DNA from: CAYQQU01 sp964419545
GTDB lineage: Bacteria > Bacteroidota > Bacteroidia > Chitinophagales > Saprospiraceae
DNA length: 64,000 nt
Reading direction: 5' to 3'
Assembly: GCA_964419545.1 (NCBI GenBank)
Contig: CAYQQU010000015.1
Coordinates: forward strand, 24,868 to 88,867
The position numbers and the translations under genes are program-made. Shown here piece after piece: positions 19,036 through 27,159 of the stretch (the stretch's first letter is position 1; each line of letters starts with the position of its first letter). The notes beneath the pieces were generated by a model. That model did not search any database and was not told the DNA's origin. It was given only the letters and a program-made list of their open reading frames with translations.

Positions 19036-19424
19036 TGCAGCGCCTGCCTTTTTTGTACTTTGCGGAGAGCGCGATCGCCGGACGGGGCGTCTTCACAGGT
19101 CAAACCATCGAGGAAGGCGCCCTGATCGAGATCTGCCCGGTGATCGTGCTGCCGCCGCAAGACTTGCCCGTGATCCACGGTACGGTCCTGCACGACTATT
19201 ACTTTCTCTGGGGCCCCGACCAAAAGCAGGGCGCGATCGTGTTGGGCTTTGGCTCTCTCTACAACCATTCTCATCAGCCCAACGCGGAGTTCGTATTGGA
19301 TTACGAGAAACAGACGCTGGATTTTTACAGCCTGCGCCGGATAGCAGCGGGTGAAGAAATCACGATCACCTATAACGGCCTCCCAGGCGATTTCCGGGCG
19401 GTGTGGTTCGAGAAAGGAGAATAA
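19035..19424 (+). CDS. Small SET-domain protein (putative protein-lysine methyltransferase)
   Basis: 129 residues, made almost wholly of a SET domain. The N-terminal strand contains AGRGVFTGQTIEEGALIE. The SAM/substrate core motif GFGSLYNHSHQPNA carries the NHS triplet, and the closing motif GEEITITYN matches the usual GEExxxxY. There is no post-SET Cys cluster. SET proteins methylate lysines of proteins; free-standing bacterial versions have mostly unknown targets. The gene overlaps the PorP/SprF stop by one base, which is unusual company for a cytoplasmic modifier. Whether it acts on the adhesin system is unknown. Confidence 0.85.
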   Translation: MQRLPFLYFAESAIAGRGVFTGQTIEEGALIEICPVIVLPPQDLPVIHGTVLHDYYFLWGPDQKQGAIVLGFGSLYNHSHQPNAEFVLDYEKQTLDFYSLRRIAAGEEITITYNGLPGDFRAVWFEKGE

Positions 19425-19722
19425 TGATAGTGCGGCGACAAGGACAATTTTTTCTTTTTTCGAAGCGTTCATTTCCGGTAAATAAGGCATTCCTTCCTAT
19501 CCCATCCCAGTTGGTGCTTCGTAGCCAAAACACGTCCATACTATCCTCCGGTTAGCTTCTGCCATAACCTGGAATTAAAAACTTTTGTTTTAAACACTAA
19601 AGCGGCCTGTCATAATTACCGGCGCCCGCTAAAATATCTGTCGTATTGTCATAAAACCCCAACCGGCAAAGTGTTTGTTTTATGATGGACGAACGACTAT
19701 TGTCCATCGAAAACCAATACTC
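19425..19722. promoter_or_regulatory. Leader and probable promoter region of lon
   Basis: A 9-bp inverted repeat, TCATAAAAC (19649-19657) and GTTTTATGA (19677-19685), lies 37 bp before the lon start and could be an operator. TTG (19646-19648), 21 nt and AGTGTTTG (19670-19677) is a possible but weak Bacteroidota promoter inside it. The rest shows nothing recognisable. Confidence 0.35.
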
Positions 19723-22161
19723 ATGTCTGACGATACCAATTTGAGCCAGGAAGATATGCTGACGGCCACGACCGACGGCCAGGAAGGGCCGGCTAATCAG
19801 GGCGCCCTGCAAATTCTGGAAAATGCTCTGCCCAGTCATCTGACTATTCTGCCGCTGGCGCAGCGACCGGTTTTTCCCGGCGTAACCCTGCCGCTTACCT
19901 TTCAGGATAAAGAAAAGATCAAGGTCGTTAAGCAAGCTTTTGAAGAAGAAGACGGCTATCTGGGCCTGGCGCTGGCCCGGGAGCTGGATGAAGAAGACTA
20001 TACCAACTCGGATTTTTACGAAATCGGAACCGTCTTTCAGATCATGCGCATCGTACCCATCGCACCCGGCGCCATCCAGGTGTTGGGGCGGGGGGTGACC
20101 CGTTTTCGCAAAAGCAAAACGGTGCTGGTGCAGCCGAAGCTGCGCTGGGAGGTGACCTACTTCCAGGAGCCCAAGACCAAACCCGACACGGACCTCAAGG
20201 CGTACATGATGGCCATCAGCAGCGAAATCAAGGAGCTGCTGCAACTCAATCCGTTGTTCAAGGAGCAGGTCAACATGGTGGTGTCGCAGCTCAATTACGA
20301 CGCGCCGGGCCTGACTATGGACGTGATCAGCAACCTGCTTTCCGCCGAGTCGGAAGCCCTCCAGGAACTGCTGGAGACCATCGACCTGCACGACCGTGCG
20401 AAATTGCTGCTGCGCATGATCAAAGAAGAACTGGAGATCGCCCGCATCCAGCAGCGCATCACCAAGCAGATCGAGGAGAAGGTGAGCAACCAGCAGCGCG
20501 AATTTTTCCTGCGCGAACAGCTCAAAGCCATCAAAAAAGAGCTGGGCATGGAAAAAGATGAAAATGAATCGGAAGCCGAAAAGATCGAGCGGCGACTGGC
20601 GGAGATCGAACTGCCGGAAGAAGCGATGAAGGTCGTTAAATCGGAACTGGAAAAACTCAAGACGCTCAACATCCAGTCGCCGGAGTTTAACGTCACCCGC
20701 ACCTACCTCGAAACCATCGCCGAGCTGCCCTGGAGCACCTATTCGGAAGACAATACCGATATCCGGCGGGCGCGCGAAATTCTGGACCATGACCACTACG
20801 GGCTCGACGAGGTCAAAGACCGCATCCTGGAGTTTCTGAGCACCGTTATCAAAAGGGGGAAGATCTCGGGATCGATCATCTGCCTGGTTGGACCGCCCGG
20901 GGTGGGTAAAACCTCGGTGGGACGCTCCATCGCCCGCGCCCTCGACCGCGAATTTTTCCGCTTTTCCGTAGGCGGCATGCGCGATGAGGCGGAGATCAAA
21001 GGGCACCGCCGGACCTACATCGGCGCCCTGCCCGGCAAGATCATCCAGGCGCTGCGCCGGCTGGGGACGTCCAACCCGGTGGTAATGCTGGATGAGATCG
21101 ATAAGATCGGCGCCAGCTTCCGCGGCGATCCGGCTTCCGCCCTGCTCGAAGTGCTCGACCCCGAACAGAACAGCACCTATCTGGATCATTACCTCGACAT
21201 CCCCTACGACCTGTCGAATGTGCTGTTCGTTACCACGGCCAATCAACTGGACACCATTCCCGGCCCGCTGCTCGACCGCATGGAAGTGATCCGCCTGTCG
21301 GGATATATCCTGGAGGAAAAGGTGGAGATCGCTCGCCGTTACCTCATCCCCAAGCAGCTGGAAGAGCATGGCTTCCAGCCCGACGAGATCCGGTTTACGG
21401 ACGACGCCATTGAGCTGATGGTCAACGATTACGCCCGCGAGGCCGGCGTGCGCAACCTGGAAAAGCAGATCCGCAAGGTAGTGCGCAAAGTAGCGCTCAA
21501 GCAGGCCGAGCAAGAGGAAGTGAATTACACCGTCGACCAGGAAGATGTCGAACAGTTCCTCGGGAAGTCGATCTTCAATACCGAAAAGCTGTACAACGAG
21601 AATGTGCCCGGGGTCGCTCTGGGCCTGGCTTACACCACTATGGGCGGCGCCACCCTCTACATCGAAGCGGCGGGCATCAAACACAAGAACGGCGGGTTCA
21701 AACAAACCGGGCAGTTGGGTGACGTGATGCGCGAGTCGACCGAAATTGCCCACAGCTATGCCCGCTCCCTGGTGGCGAAGCAGTCGGAGAACGGCTCGTA
21801 TTTCGACAATCACCTGGTGCACCTGCACGTGCCCGCAGGCGCCACGCCGAAAGACGGCCCCTCGGCGGGCATCACCATGGCCCTGGCGCTGTACGCCCTG
21901 GCCACCGGCCAGTCGGTGCGCAACGACCTGGCAATGACCGGTGAGCTGACCCTCACCGGTAAGGTGCTGCCCATCGGCGGGGTCAAGGAAAAGGTCATCG
22001 CCGCGCGTCGCGTCGGGATAAAAAATATTATCTTACCCATCGATAACCGCAAGGATTTCGACGAGCTGCCGGACTACATCAAGGAAGGCATCGACGTGCA
22101 TTACGCCAATTTCTTCAGCGACGTACTCGAGGTCGCTTTCGACGCCAATCCGCAATCATGA
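19723..22161 (+). CDS. lon: ATP-dependent protease Lon
   Basis: 812 residues from the ATG at 19723; an in-frame ATG 16 codons upstream gives a tail without Lon character. The N-terminal substrate-binding domain begins near LPLAQRPVFPGVTLPL. A coiled coil (about 240-300) contains NQQREFFLREQLKAIKKELG. The AAA+ module has Walker A GPPGVGKTSVGR (near residue 390) and Walker B VVMLDEIDKIG. The protease domain carries the Ser-Lys dyad: Ser714 in DGPSAGITMA and Lys757 in GGVKEKVIAARR. Lon is a cytoplasmic homo-hexamer that degrades misfolded and regulatory proteins. The stop overlaps the next start (ATGA). Confidence 0.97.
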   Translation: MSDDTNLSQEDMLTATTDGQEGPANQGALQILENALPSHLTILPLAQRPVFPGVTLPLTFQDKEKIKVVKQAFEEEDGYLGLALARELDEEDYTNSDFYEIGTVFQIMRIVPIAPGAIQVLGRGVTRFRKSKTVLVQPKLRWEVTYFQEPKTKPDTDLKAYMMAISSEIKELLQLNPLFKEQVNMVVSQLNYDAPGLTMDVISNLLSAESEALQELLETIDLHDRAKLLLRMIKEELEIARIQQRITKQIEEKVSNQQREFFLREQLKAIKKELGMEKDENESEAEKIERRLAEIELPEEAMKVVKSELEKLKTLNIQSPEFNVTRTYLETIAELPWSTYSEDNTDIRRAREILDHDHYGLDEVKDRILEFLSTVIKRGKISGSIICLVGPPGVGKTSVGRSIARALDREFFRFSVGGMRDEAEIKGHRRTYIGALPGKIIQALRRLGTSNPVVMLDEIDKIGASFRGDPASALLEVLDPEQNSTYLDHYLDIPYDLSNVLFVTTANQLDTIPGPLLDRMEVIRLSGYILEEKVEIARRYLIPKQLEEHGFQPDEIRFTDDAIELMVNDYAREAGVRNLEKQIRKVVRKVALKQAEQEEVNYTVDQEDVEQFLGKSIFNTEKLYNENVPGVALGLAYTTMGGATLYIEAAGIKHKNGGFKQTGQLGDVMRESTEIAHSYARSLVAKQSENGSYFDNHLVHLHVPAGATPKDGPSAGITMALALYALATGQSVRNDLAMTGELTLTGKVLPIGGVKEKVIAARRVGIKNIILPIDNRKDFDELPDYIKEGIDVHYANFFSDVLEVAFDANPQS

Positions 22162-23336
22162 AAAAGATCTTCCTGAAAGCCAAAAAGGAAGCGGCCGTCC
22201 GCCGGCGCCACCCCTGGGTATTCTCGGGCGCCGTCGCCAAAATGGAAGGGCAACCGGCCGACGGGGAGGTGGTCGCCGTGCACGGCGAAAACGGCGACTA
22301 CCTCGCTACCGGCCATTACCAGGACGGCAGCATCTGCGTGCGGCTTTTTGCTTTTGAGCCGACCGAGGCGGGGCAGGATTTCTGGAACGACCGGATCCGG
22401 CAGGCTTTTCGCTACCGGCGGGAGCTGGGGTTAACTCAAAATCCGGACACCAACTGTTACCGTCTGGTGCACGGGGAAGGCGATCAACTCCCCGGGCTGA
22501 TCGTCGATATTTACGACCGGACGGCGGTGGTGCAGTGCCATTCGATCGGCATGCATCGCGAGCGGGATCATCTGACGCGTGCGCTTTTGGCGGTCTACGA
22601 CGGGGCGCTGGAAGCCATTTACGATAAAAGTGCGGATACGCTGCCCGCCCATTACGGAAGCACCGTCGAGAACGGCTATCTTTCCGGCTTATCGACCCAC
22701 CTGGTTGCCCGGGAGAACGGACATGCTTTTATCGTCGACTGGGAAAAAGGGCAAAAGACCGGTTTCTTCCTGGATCAGCGCGAAAACCGGCAACTGCTGG
22801 CGCGCTACGCCCACGAGCGCTCCGTGCTGAACGCCTTTTGCTATTCGGGCGGGTTTTCGATATACGCTCTGGCCGCCGGCGCCGCTCATGTCGATTCGGT
22901 GGACATCTCCGCGCCGGCCATTGCGCTCACCGAACAAAACGTAGAACTCAACGATCTGCCGCCCGGCCGGCACCAGGCCTATGCCTCCGATGTGCTCAAA
23001 TACCTGCAGGTCAAGGAATCGACCTACGACCTGATGGTGGTCGATCCGCCGGCTTTCGCCAAAAGCCTCAATAAACGGCATAATGCCGTCCAGGCTTACA
23101 AGCGCCTCAATGCGCTGGCCCTGAAAAAAATAGCAACGGGCGGCATCCTCTTCACCTTCTCCTGTTCACAGGTGGTGGACCAACAGTTGTTTTACGATAC
23201 CATCGTGGCGGCGGCCCTGGACGCCGGTCGTCAGGTGCGGGTAATGCACCGCCTTTCCCAACCGCCCGACCATCCGGTGAACGGTTTTCATCCGGAAGGG
23301 AGCTATCTGAAAGGGTTGGTGTTGTACGTCGGGTAG
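22158..23336 (+). CDS. rlmI: RlmI-like 23S rRNA (cytosine-C5) methyltransferase
   Basis: 392 residues. An N-terminal PUA domain (KKEAAVRRRHPWVFSGAV) is followed by an EEHEE-like linker and a Rossmann SAM domain, with motif I LNAFCYSGGFSIYALAAGA and motif IV VVDPPAFAKS. Near the end FTFSCSQ is the S-C-S segment of the RlmI family. The E. coli enzyme makes m5C1962 in 23S rRNA. The start ATG overlaps the lon stop by four bases, so the pair is one operon. The stop lies 5 bp from the stop of the opposing secreted gene. Orthology to RlmI rather than a close paralogue is likely but unproven. Confidence 0.85.
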   Translation: MKKIFLKAKKEAAVRRRHPWVFSGAVAKMEGQPADGEVVAVHGENGDYLATGHYQDGSICVRLFAFEPTEAGQDFWNDRIRQAFRYRRELGLTQNPDTNCYRLVHGEGDQLPGLIVDIYDRTAVVQCHSIGMHRERDHLTRALLAVYDGALEAIYDKSADTLPAHYGSTVENGYLSGLSTHLVARENGHAFIVDWEKGQKTGFFLDQRENRQLLARYAHERSVLNAFCYSGGFSIYALAAGAAHVDSVDISAPAIALTEQNVELNDLPPGRHQAYASDVLKYLQVKESTYDLMVVDPPAFAKSLNKRHNAVQAYKRLNALALKKIATGGILFTFSCSQVVDQQLFYDTIVAAALDAGRQVRVMHRLSQPPDHPVNGFHPEGSYLKGLVLYVG

Positions 23337-23341
23337 CGCCT

Positions 23342-24451
23342 TTAGATGCGTTTCAGCAACTCAAATTTTCCGTCCCGGATAATAAAAACCTCTTTCCCGA
23401 TCCGCAGCTCTTCGCCGTCATTCAGCCGCTTCAGGTCTTCGATATCCGCTTCGATGGTATGCAGGGAGCCACCGGTGGTGAGCGCCAGGTTGAGATAGTC
23501 GATGTTGATGCCGTATTCGGTGCCGCAGAGCACGATGCGCACCGGCCGGTCGACCCGGGAGAGCAGGGACAGGTCGCGCGGGCTGGCGTAGTTGTCGGCG
23601 ATCATGACGATCTCTTCGCAGTCGGGGCAGGCATCGAGGCCGAAGAGCAGGGCTTCGATATTATTCTCTTCGTTATCGCCGCCGTTGCCCCCTTCGACGG
23701 CGCGGTTGGCCAGGCGGGCGATTTCTTCGAAGGTGGCCGCTTTGCCGTCGTACAGGCCGCCGGTTTCGCCGATTTCCTTATCCTCGTCGGGGGTGCTGTC
23801 GCCGTCGTTGAAAAAGACGAGGTGCCCGATGCGGTTGTCCACTTCATTGAGTTTGAACCAGAGCAGCAGTTGGGCGGTATAGGGGGACATGCTGCCGGTG
23901 AGGTCGGTGACTACCAGCATGTTTTTCCAGTCGCGATGGCGTTCCAGGGCTTTGAAGATGGTAGAGTCGTTTTTAGTGAGCTCCTTCAGTTTTTCTTCTT
24001 TCGAAAAGTCGGGCAGGGTATCCGAAAGGAGGAGCACAAAACCGTGAAACAGCTTTTGGGCTTCGGTCCGGTTGGCGGCGGCCGTTTGTGCGACCAGCAG
24101 CCAATCGTCGGGCGACAGATTGCGGGTCTGCGGCAGCCGGCGGTGCAGCTCGGCGATGCGTTGGGCGTTGAGGCGACGTTGGGCGATCGTGCTTTCGGGC
24201 GGATAGGCGGTGTAAGCCAGGATCGCGCCCTCGATGCGTCGGCGGCCGATCTCCGCTGCGGACGGCATGCGGAGGGGGTAGCGGCGGCCATAACCGAGGG
24301 GAATGAGCAGTTCATTCGCTTCCGGAGCGCTGACATCGAAGGTGTCGTTCACCATCTGGGTGGCCTGGTCCAGGATGCGGTTAATGTCGGTTTGCAGAAA
24401 AGCGATCGCCGGACTTCCCGACAGCAGGAGAAAAAAGATCAGTTTTTTCAT
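23342..24451 (-). CDS. Exported von Willebrand factor A-like protein
   Basis: 369 residues with an N-terminal signal peptide (MKKLIFFLLLSGSPAIAF). The first half is helical (residues about 25-175). The second half (about 178-345) starts with MLVVTDLTGSMSPYTAQL, which matches the MIDAS start of VWA domains (D-x-T/S-x-S form, here DLTGS), followed by HLVFFNDGDSTPDE and VMIADNYASPRDL. A short C-terminal beta motif (GKEVFIIRDGKFELL) ends it. Probably periplasmic or surface-exposed and metal-binding. The gene is divergent from the Clp-like ATPase with 126 bp between them. Partner and role are unknown. Confidence 0.7.
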   Translation of the reverse strand: MKKLIFFLLLSGSPAIAFLQTDINRILDQATQMVNDTFDVSAPEANELLIPLGYGRRYPLRMPSAAEIGRRRIEGAILAYTAYPPESTIAQRRLNAQRIAELHRRLPQTRNLSPDDWLLVAQTAAANRTEAQKLFHGFVLLLSDTLPDFSKEEKLKELTKNDSTIFKALERHRDWKNMLVVTDLTGSMSPYTAQLLLWFKLNEVDNRIGHLVFFNDGDSTPDEDKEIGETGGLYDGKAATFEEIARLANRAVEGGNGGDNEENNIEALLFGLDACPDCEEIVMIADNYASPRDLSLLSRVDRPVRIVLCGTEYGINIDYLNLALTTGGSLHTIEADIEDLKRLNDGEELRIGKEVFIIRDGKFELLKRI

Positions 24452-24577
24452 ATTGGCTGATTAGCAGTTTTATGCCCGAAACCAAGGAACCAACGCAAAA
24501 GAAGATTATTCGCCCCAAGGGTAGACCCTAAGATAAAAACATCCGGCAAATTTTTTAAATTCCGATCTTTACCCGGC

Positions 24578-26854
24578 ATGGAAAAGATCAACTACCCATT
24601 ATTGCATTTCGATCTTCAGGAAGAGGCGCTGCTCGGTATCCTGGTCGGAGCGGGCTACCAGGCGGTCGATAAGGACCTGCGCAGCCTCCGCGCGGCCATG
24701 CTCGACCACTTGCAGCGGCAATACAAGAAGCACGACGAATATCCCTACCAGGCTATGCTGTCGCCCCGGCTGAAGATCATTGAGGTCAACATCCGGCCCG
24801 CCTATCGCGACGATACGGGGTCCTTTCCGCTTTCCTACCGCCTGCGCGTTCCCGTCCCCGTCATTTACGGAGAGACGTCCCAGGGGCATTACGAATGCCA
24901 CCTGCCTTTGTTGGAAAGCAGCTTTTACTATTACGAGGCCCGGCAGTTCGACGCTCTGGTCGATCACTTTATCATCTCCCTGCTCAATCAGATGGAACCG
25001 TCCGAAATACTACGGCTGATGGCCTATCCCCGGCCCGGCCTGGATATCCTGACGCTGCGCGTCAAGTCGGATCGCCATTACAACTGGTCGGGCTTTCGCT
25101 ATGAGCGCTCTTACGAGACGCTTTCCCGGCTGGCCGAGCGCTATCCGTATCCCAAGCAGATGCGCCGTTCCATCAGCGCCGCCCCGGACGCCGCCTGGGA
25201 GCTGGAGCACAAAGTTGCCGAGGTGCTCGATAAGCTCATCATCACCCGCTCCAACGTCCTCATCGTCGGTAATCACGGCGTCGGCAAAAGCGCGGTGCTC
25301 AGCCAGGTGATCCGCAAAGTGACTTCCGAGCAGCGGCGCCAGAACCTCGACTATACTTTCTGGCGCATCATGCCGCAGCGCATTACGGCTTCCGCCAAAT
25401 ACCTGGGCGAGTGGGAGGAGACGGTGGAAGAACTGGTGGAGGAGCTCAGCTCCGCCAACGGCATCCTGTGGGTAGTCGATATCGTGCAGTTGCTGCAGAG
25501 CGGCGGCGAAGGGCCCGAAGACAGCGTCGCGGCCTTCTTGCTTTCATTCCTGCAACAGGGCAAGCTGCAACTGATCGGCGAGGCGACGCCGCAGGAACTG
25601 GACAGCATGCGGCGCCTGTTGCCGGGCTTCGTCGAATCCTTCCAGGTGGTGACCCTCGAAGAATTGCCGGAACAGAAAATCCAGACCATCTTCGAACGCT
25701 TTGCCGAATACGCCGAGCGCGCCCTGCGCATCCGGATCGACGGGGAGAGCCTGGCCCTCAGCTACCGCTTGTTGTTGCGCTATTACCCCTACGAGAGCTT
25801 CCCCGGCAAGGGCATCAATTTTCTGGGGCAGTGCGTCAGCGAAGCGCGCCTCAATCAGGTCGACCGGGTAGACAAACAAGCGGTGGTCAGCAACTTCATC
25901 CGGCAGACGGGCCTGCCGGAGCTTTTTCTGCGTGACGAGCTGCTGCTCGACCAGGAAGAGCTGCACCATTTTTTCCAGTCGCAGATCATCGGCCAGCCGG
26001 CGGCAGTGCGCCAGCTCAGCGGGTTGGTGAAGATCTACAAAGCGGGCCTCAACAATCCGTACCGCCCCATCAGCACCCTGCTTTTCGCCGGCCCTACCGG
26101 CGTGGGAAAAACGGCGAGCGCCAAAGTGCTGGCCAGCTACTTTTTCGGGAAAGGCCAGCAAAAGTCGCCCCTCATCCGCATCGATATGAGCGAATTTCAG
26201 CACCCCGGACAACTGGGGCGCCTCATCGGGGCGGGCAATGAAGTGGGGCAGCTGGTGAAAGAAGTACGGGAGCGCCCCTTCGCCGTGGTGCTGCTCGACG
26301 AGGTCGAAAAAGCCGACCCCACCATCTTCGACGCCCTGCTGACGGTGCTCGACGAAGGCATGCTGGTCGACAACTTCGGGCGGGTGGCCAATTTCCGCAA
26401 CACCATCATCATCATGACCTCCAACCTGGGGGCCTCCAACCGCCAGTCGATCGGCTACCAGCAGACGTCGAGCGACGAGGCGCAGTACCTCTCGGCCATC
26501 GAAAAGCATTTCCGACCGGAATTCGTTAATCGCATCGACGGCATCGTCCTCTTCCGGTCGCTCAGCCAGGACGACATTCGCAAAATTACCTACAAGGAGC
26601 TCGACGAACTGCGCCGCCGCGAAGGTTTCGTGAAACGCCGCCTGACCCTCGAATTTACGGACCGCCTCGTCGATCAGCTCACCCAGGTGGGCTTCGACGA
26701 ACGCTACGGCGCCCGCCCCCTGCAACGCGCCCTGGAACACACCCTGGTCAACCCCATGGCGCAATGGCTGCTGGACCATCCGGAGGTGGAAGGGGAAGGG
26801 TTGTGGGTGGATTTTGATGGGGGGGTGGTGGTTAGGAGGGGAGGGGGAGGTTGA
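24578..26854 (+). CDS. Clp/ClpB-like double AAA+ ATPase with novel N-terminal domain
   Basis: 758 residues. Residues 1-215 lack the Clp-N repeat; they form a different alpha/beta domain with PLLHFDLQEEALLG and FYYYEARQFDALVDHF. D1 has Walker A GNHGVGKS (near 230), but where ClpB has FIDE it reads WVVD (near 298-301), and the usual ERRF arginine-finger site reads FVESF. D2 looks complete: Walker A GPTGVGKT (near 506), Walker B VVLLDEVEKAD (near 570), sensor IIIMTSNLG and finger RPEFVNRID, followed by the Clp D2-small domain. No IGF/LGF loop for ClpP was noticed. It is likely an unfoldase or remodeller in which D1 is structural and D2 works. The last 15 residues are Gly/Val-rich and run into a hexamer repeat. 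Confidence 0.85.
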   Translation: MEKINYPLLHFDLQEEALLGILVGAGYQAVDKDLRSLRAAMLDHLQRQYKKHDEYPYQAMLSPRLKIIEVNIRPAYRDDTGSFPLSYRLRVPVPVIYGETSQGHYECHLPLLESSFYYYEARQFDALVDHFIISLLNQMEPSEILRLMAYPRPGLDILTLRVKSDRHYNWSGFRYERSYETLSRLAERYPYPKQMRRSISAAPDAAWELEHKVAEVLDKLIITRSNVLIVGNHGVGKSAVLSQVIRKVTSEQRRQNLDYTFWRIMPQRITASAKYLGEWEETVEELVEELSSANGILWVVDIVQLLQSGGEGPEDSVAAFLLSFLQQGKLQLIGEATPQELDSMRRLLPGFVESFQVVTLEELPEQKIQTIFERFAEYAERALRIRIDGESLALSYRLLLRYYPYESFPGKGINFLGQCVSEARLNQVDRVDKQAVVSNFIRQTGLPELFLRDELLLDQEELHHFFQSQIIGQPAAVRQLSGLVKIYKAGLNNPYRPISTLLFAGPTGVGKTASAKVLASYFFGKGQQKSPLIRIDMSEFQHPGQLGRLIGAGNEVGQLVKEVRERPFAVVLLDEVEKADPTIFDALLTVLDEGMLVDNFGRVANFRNTIIIMTSNLGASNRQSIGYQQTSSDEAQYLSAIEKHFRPEFVNRIDGIVLFRSLSQDDIRKITYKELDELRRREGFVKRRLTLEFTDRLVDQLTQVGFDERYGARPLQRALEHTLVNPMAQWLLDHPEVEGEGLWVDFDGGVVVRRGGGG

Positions 26855-27143
26855 GGTTGAGGTTGAGGTTAAGGTTGAGGTTGAGGGCTCCGCGGGTGTT
26901 TTTAATGAAGGTGAAGAGCGTTGAATGGGGGTCTTCTCGTTGTTGGAACGCCAAACCAAAGACCAGAGACCAAAAGGTTAAGGTTGAGGTTGAGGTTGAG
27001 GGCTCCGCGGGTGTTTTTAATGAAGGTGAAGAGCGTTGAAAGGGGGTTCTTCTCGTTGTTGGAACGCCAAACCAAAGACCAGTGACCAAAAGGTTAAGGT
27101 TGAGGTTGAGGGCTCCGCGGGTGTTTTCAATGAGGCTGAAGTC
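26849..27143. repeat. Minisatellite of three ~110-115 bp units with nested GGTTGA hexamers
   Basis: Three direct copies; the GGCTCCGCGG core sits at 26886, 27001 and 27111 (spacing 115 and 110 bp). Each unit has a run of GGTTGA/GGTTAA hexamers, the GC core, a conserved part with AATGAAGGTGAAGAGCGTTG, and CCAAAGACC. Unit length differs mainly by one hexamer. The array fills the convergent space between the Clp-like gene (its stop lies inside the first hexamers) and galK; the third copy decays near 27143. No gene is seen here on either strand. Confidence 0.9.
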
Positions 27144-27159
27144 CTTACTGGTGTGGACT

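Noticed and set aside
19032..19490. Minus-strand frame overlapping the SET gene (starts with MPYLPEMNASKK)
   Set aside because: Overlaps a clear SET-domain gene almost completely; the hydrophobic start looks accidental.
19597..21828. 743-codon antisense frame in lon
   Set aside because: lon is unambiguous on the other strand; the antisense product is a shadow.
26849..27143. CRISPR-like array
   Set aside because: Units are 110-115 bp long and repetitive throughout, with no unique spacers, and there are no cas genes.
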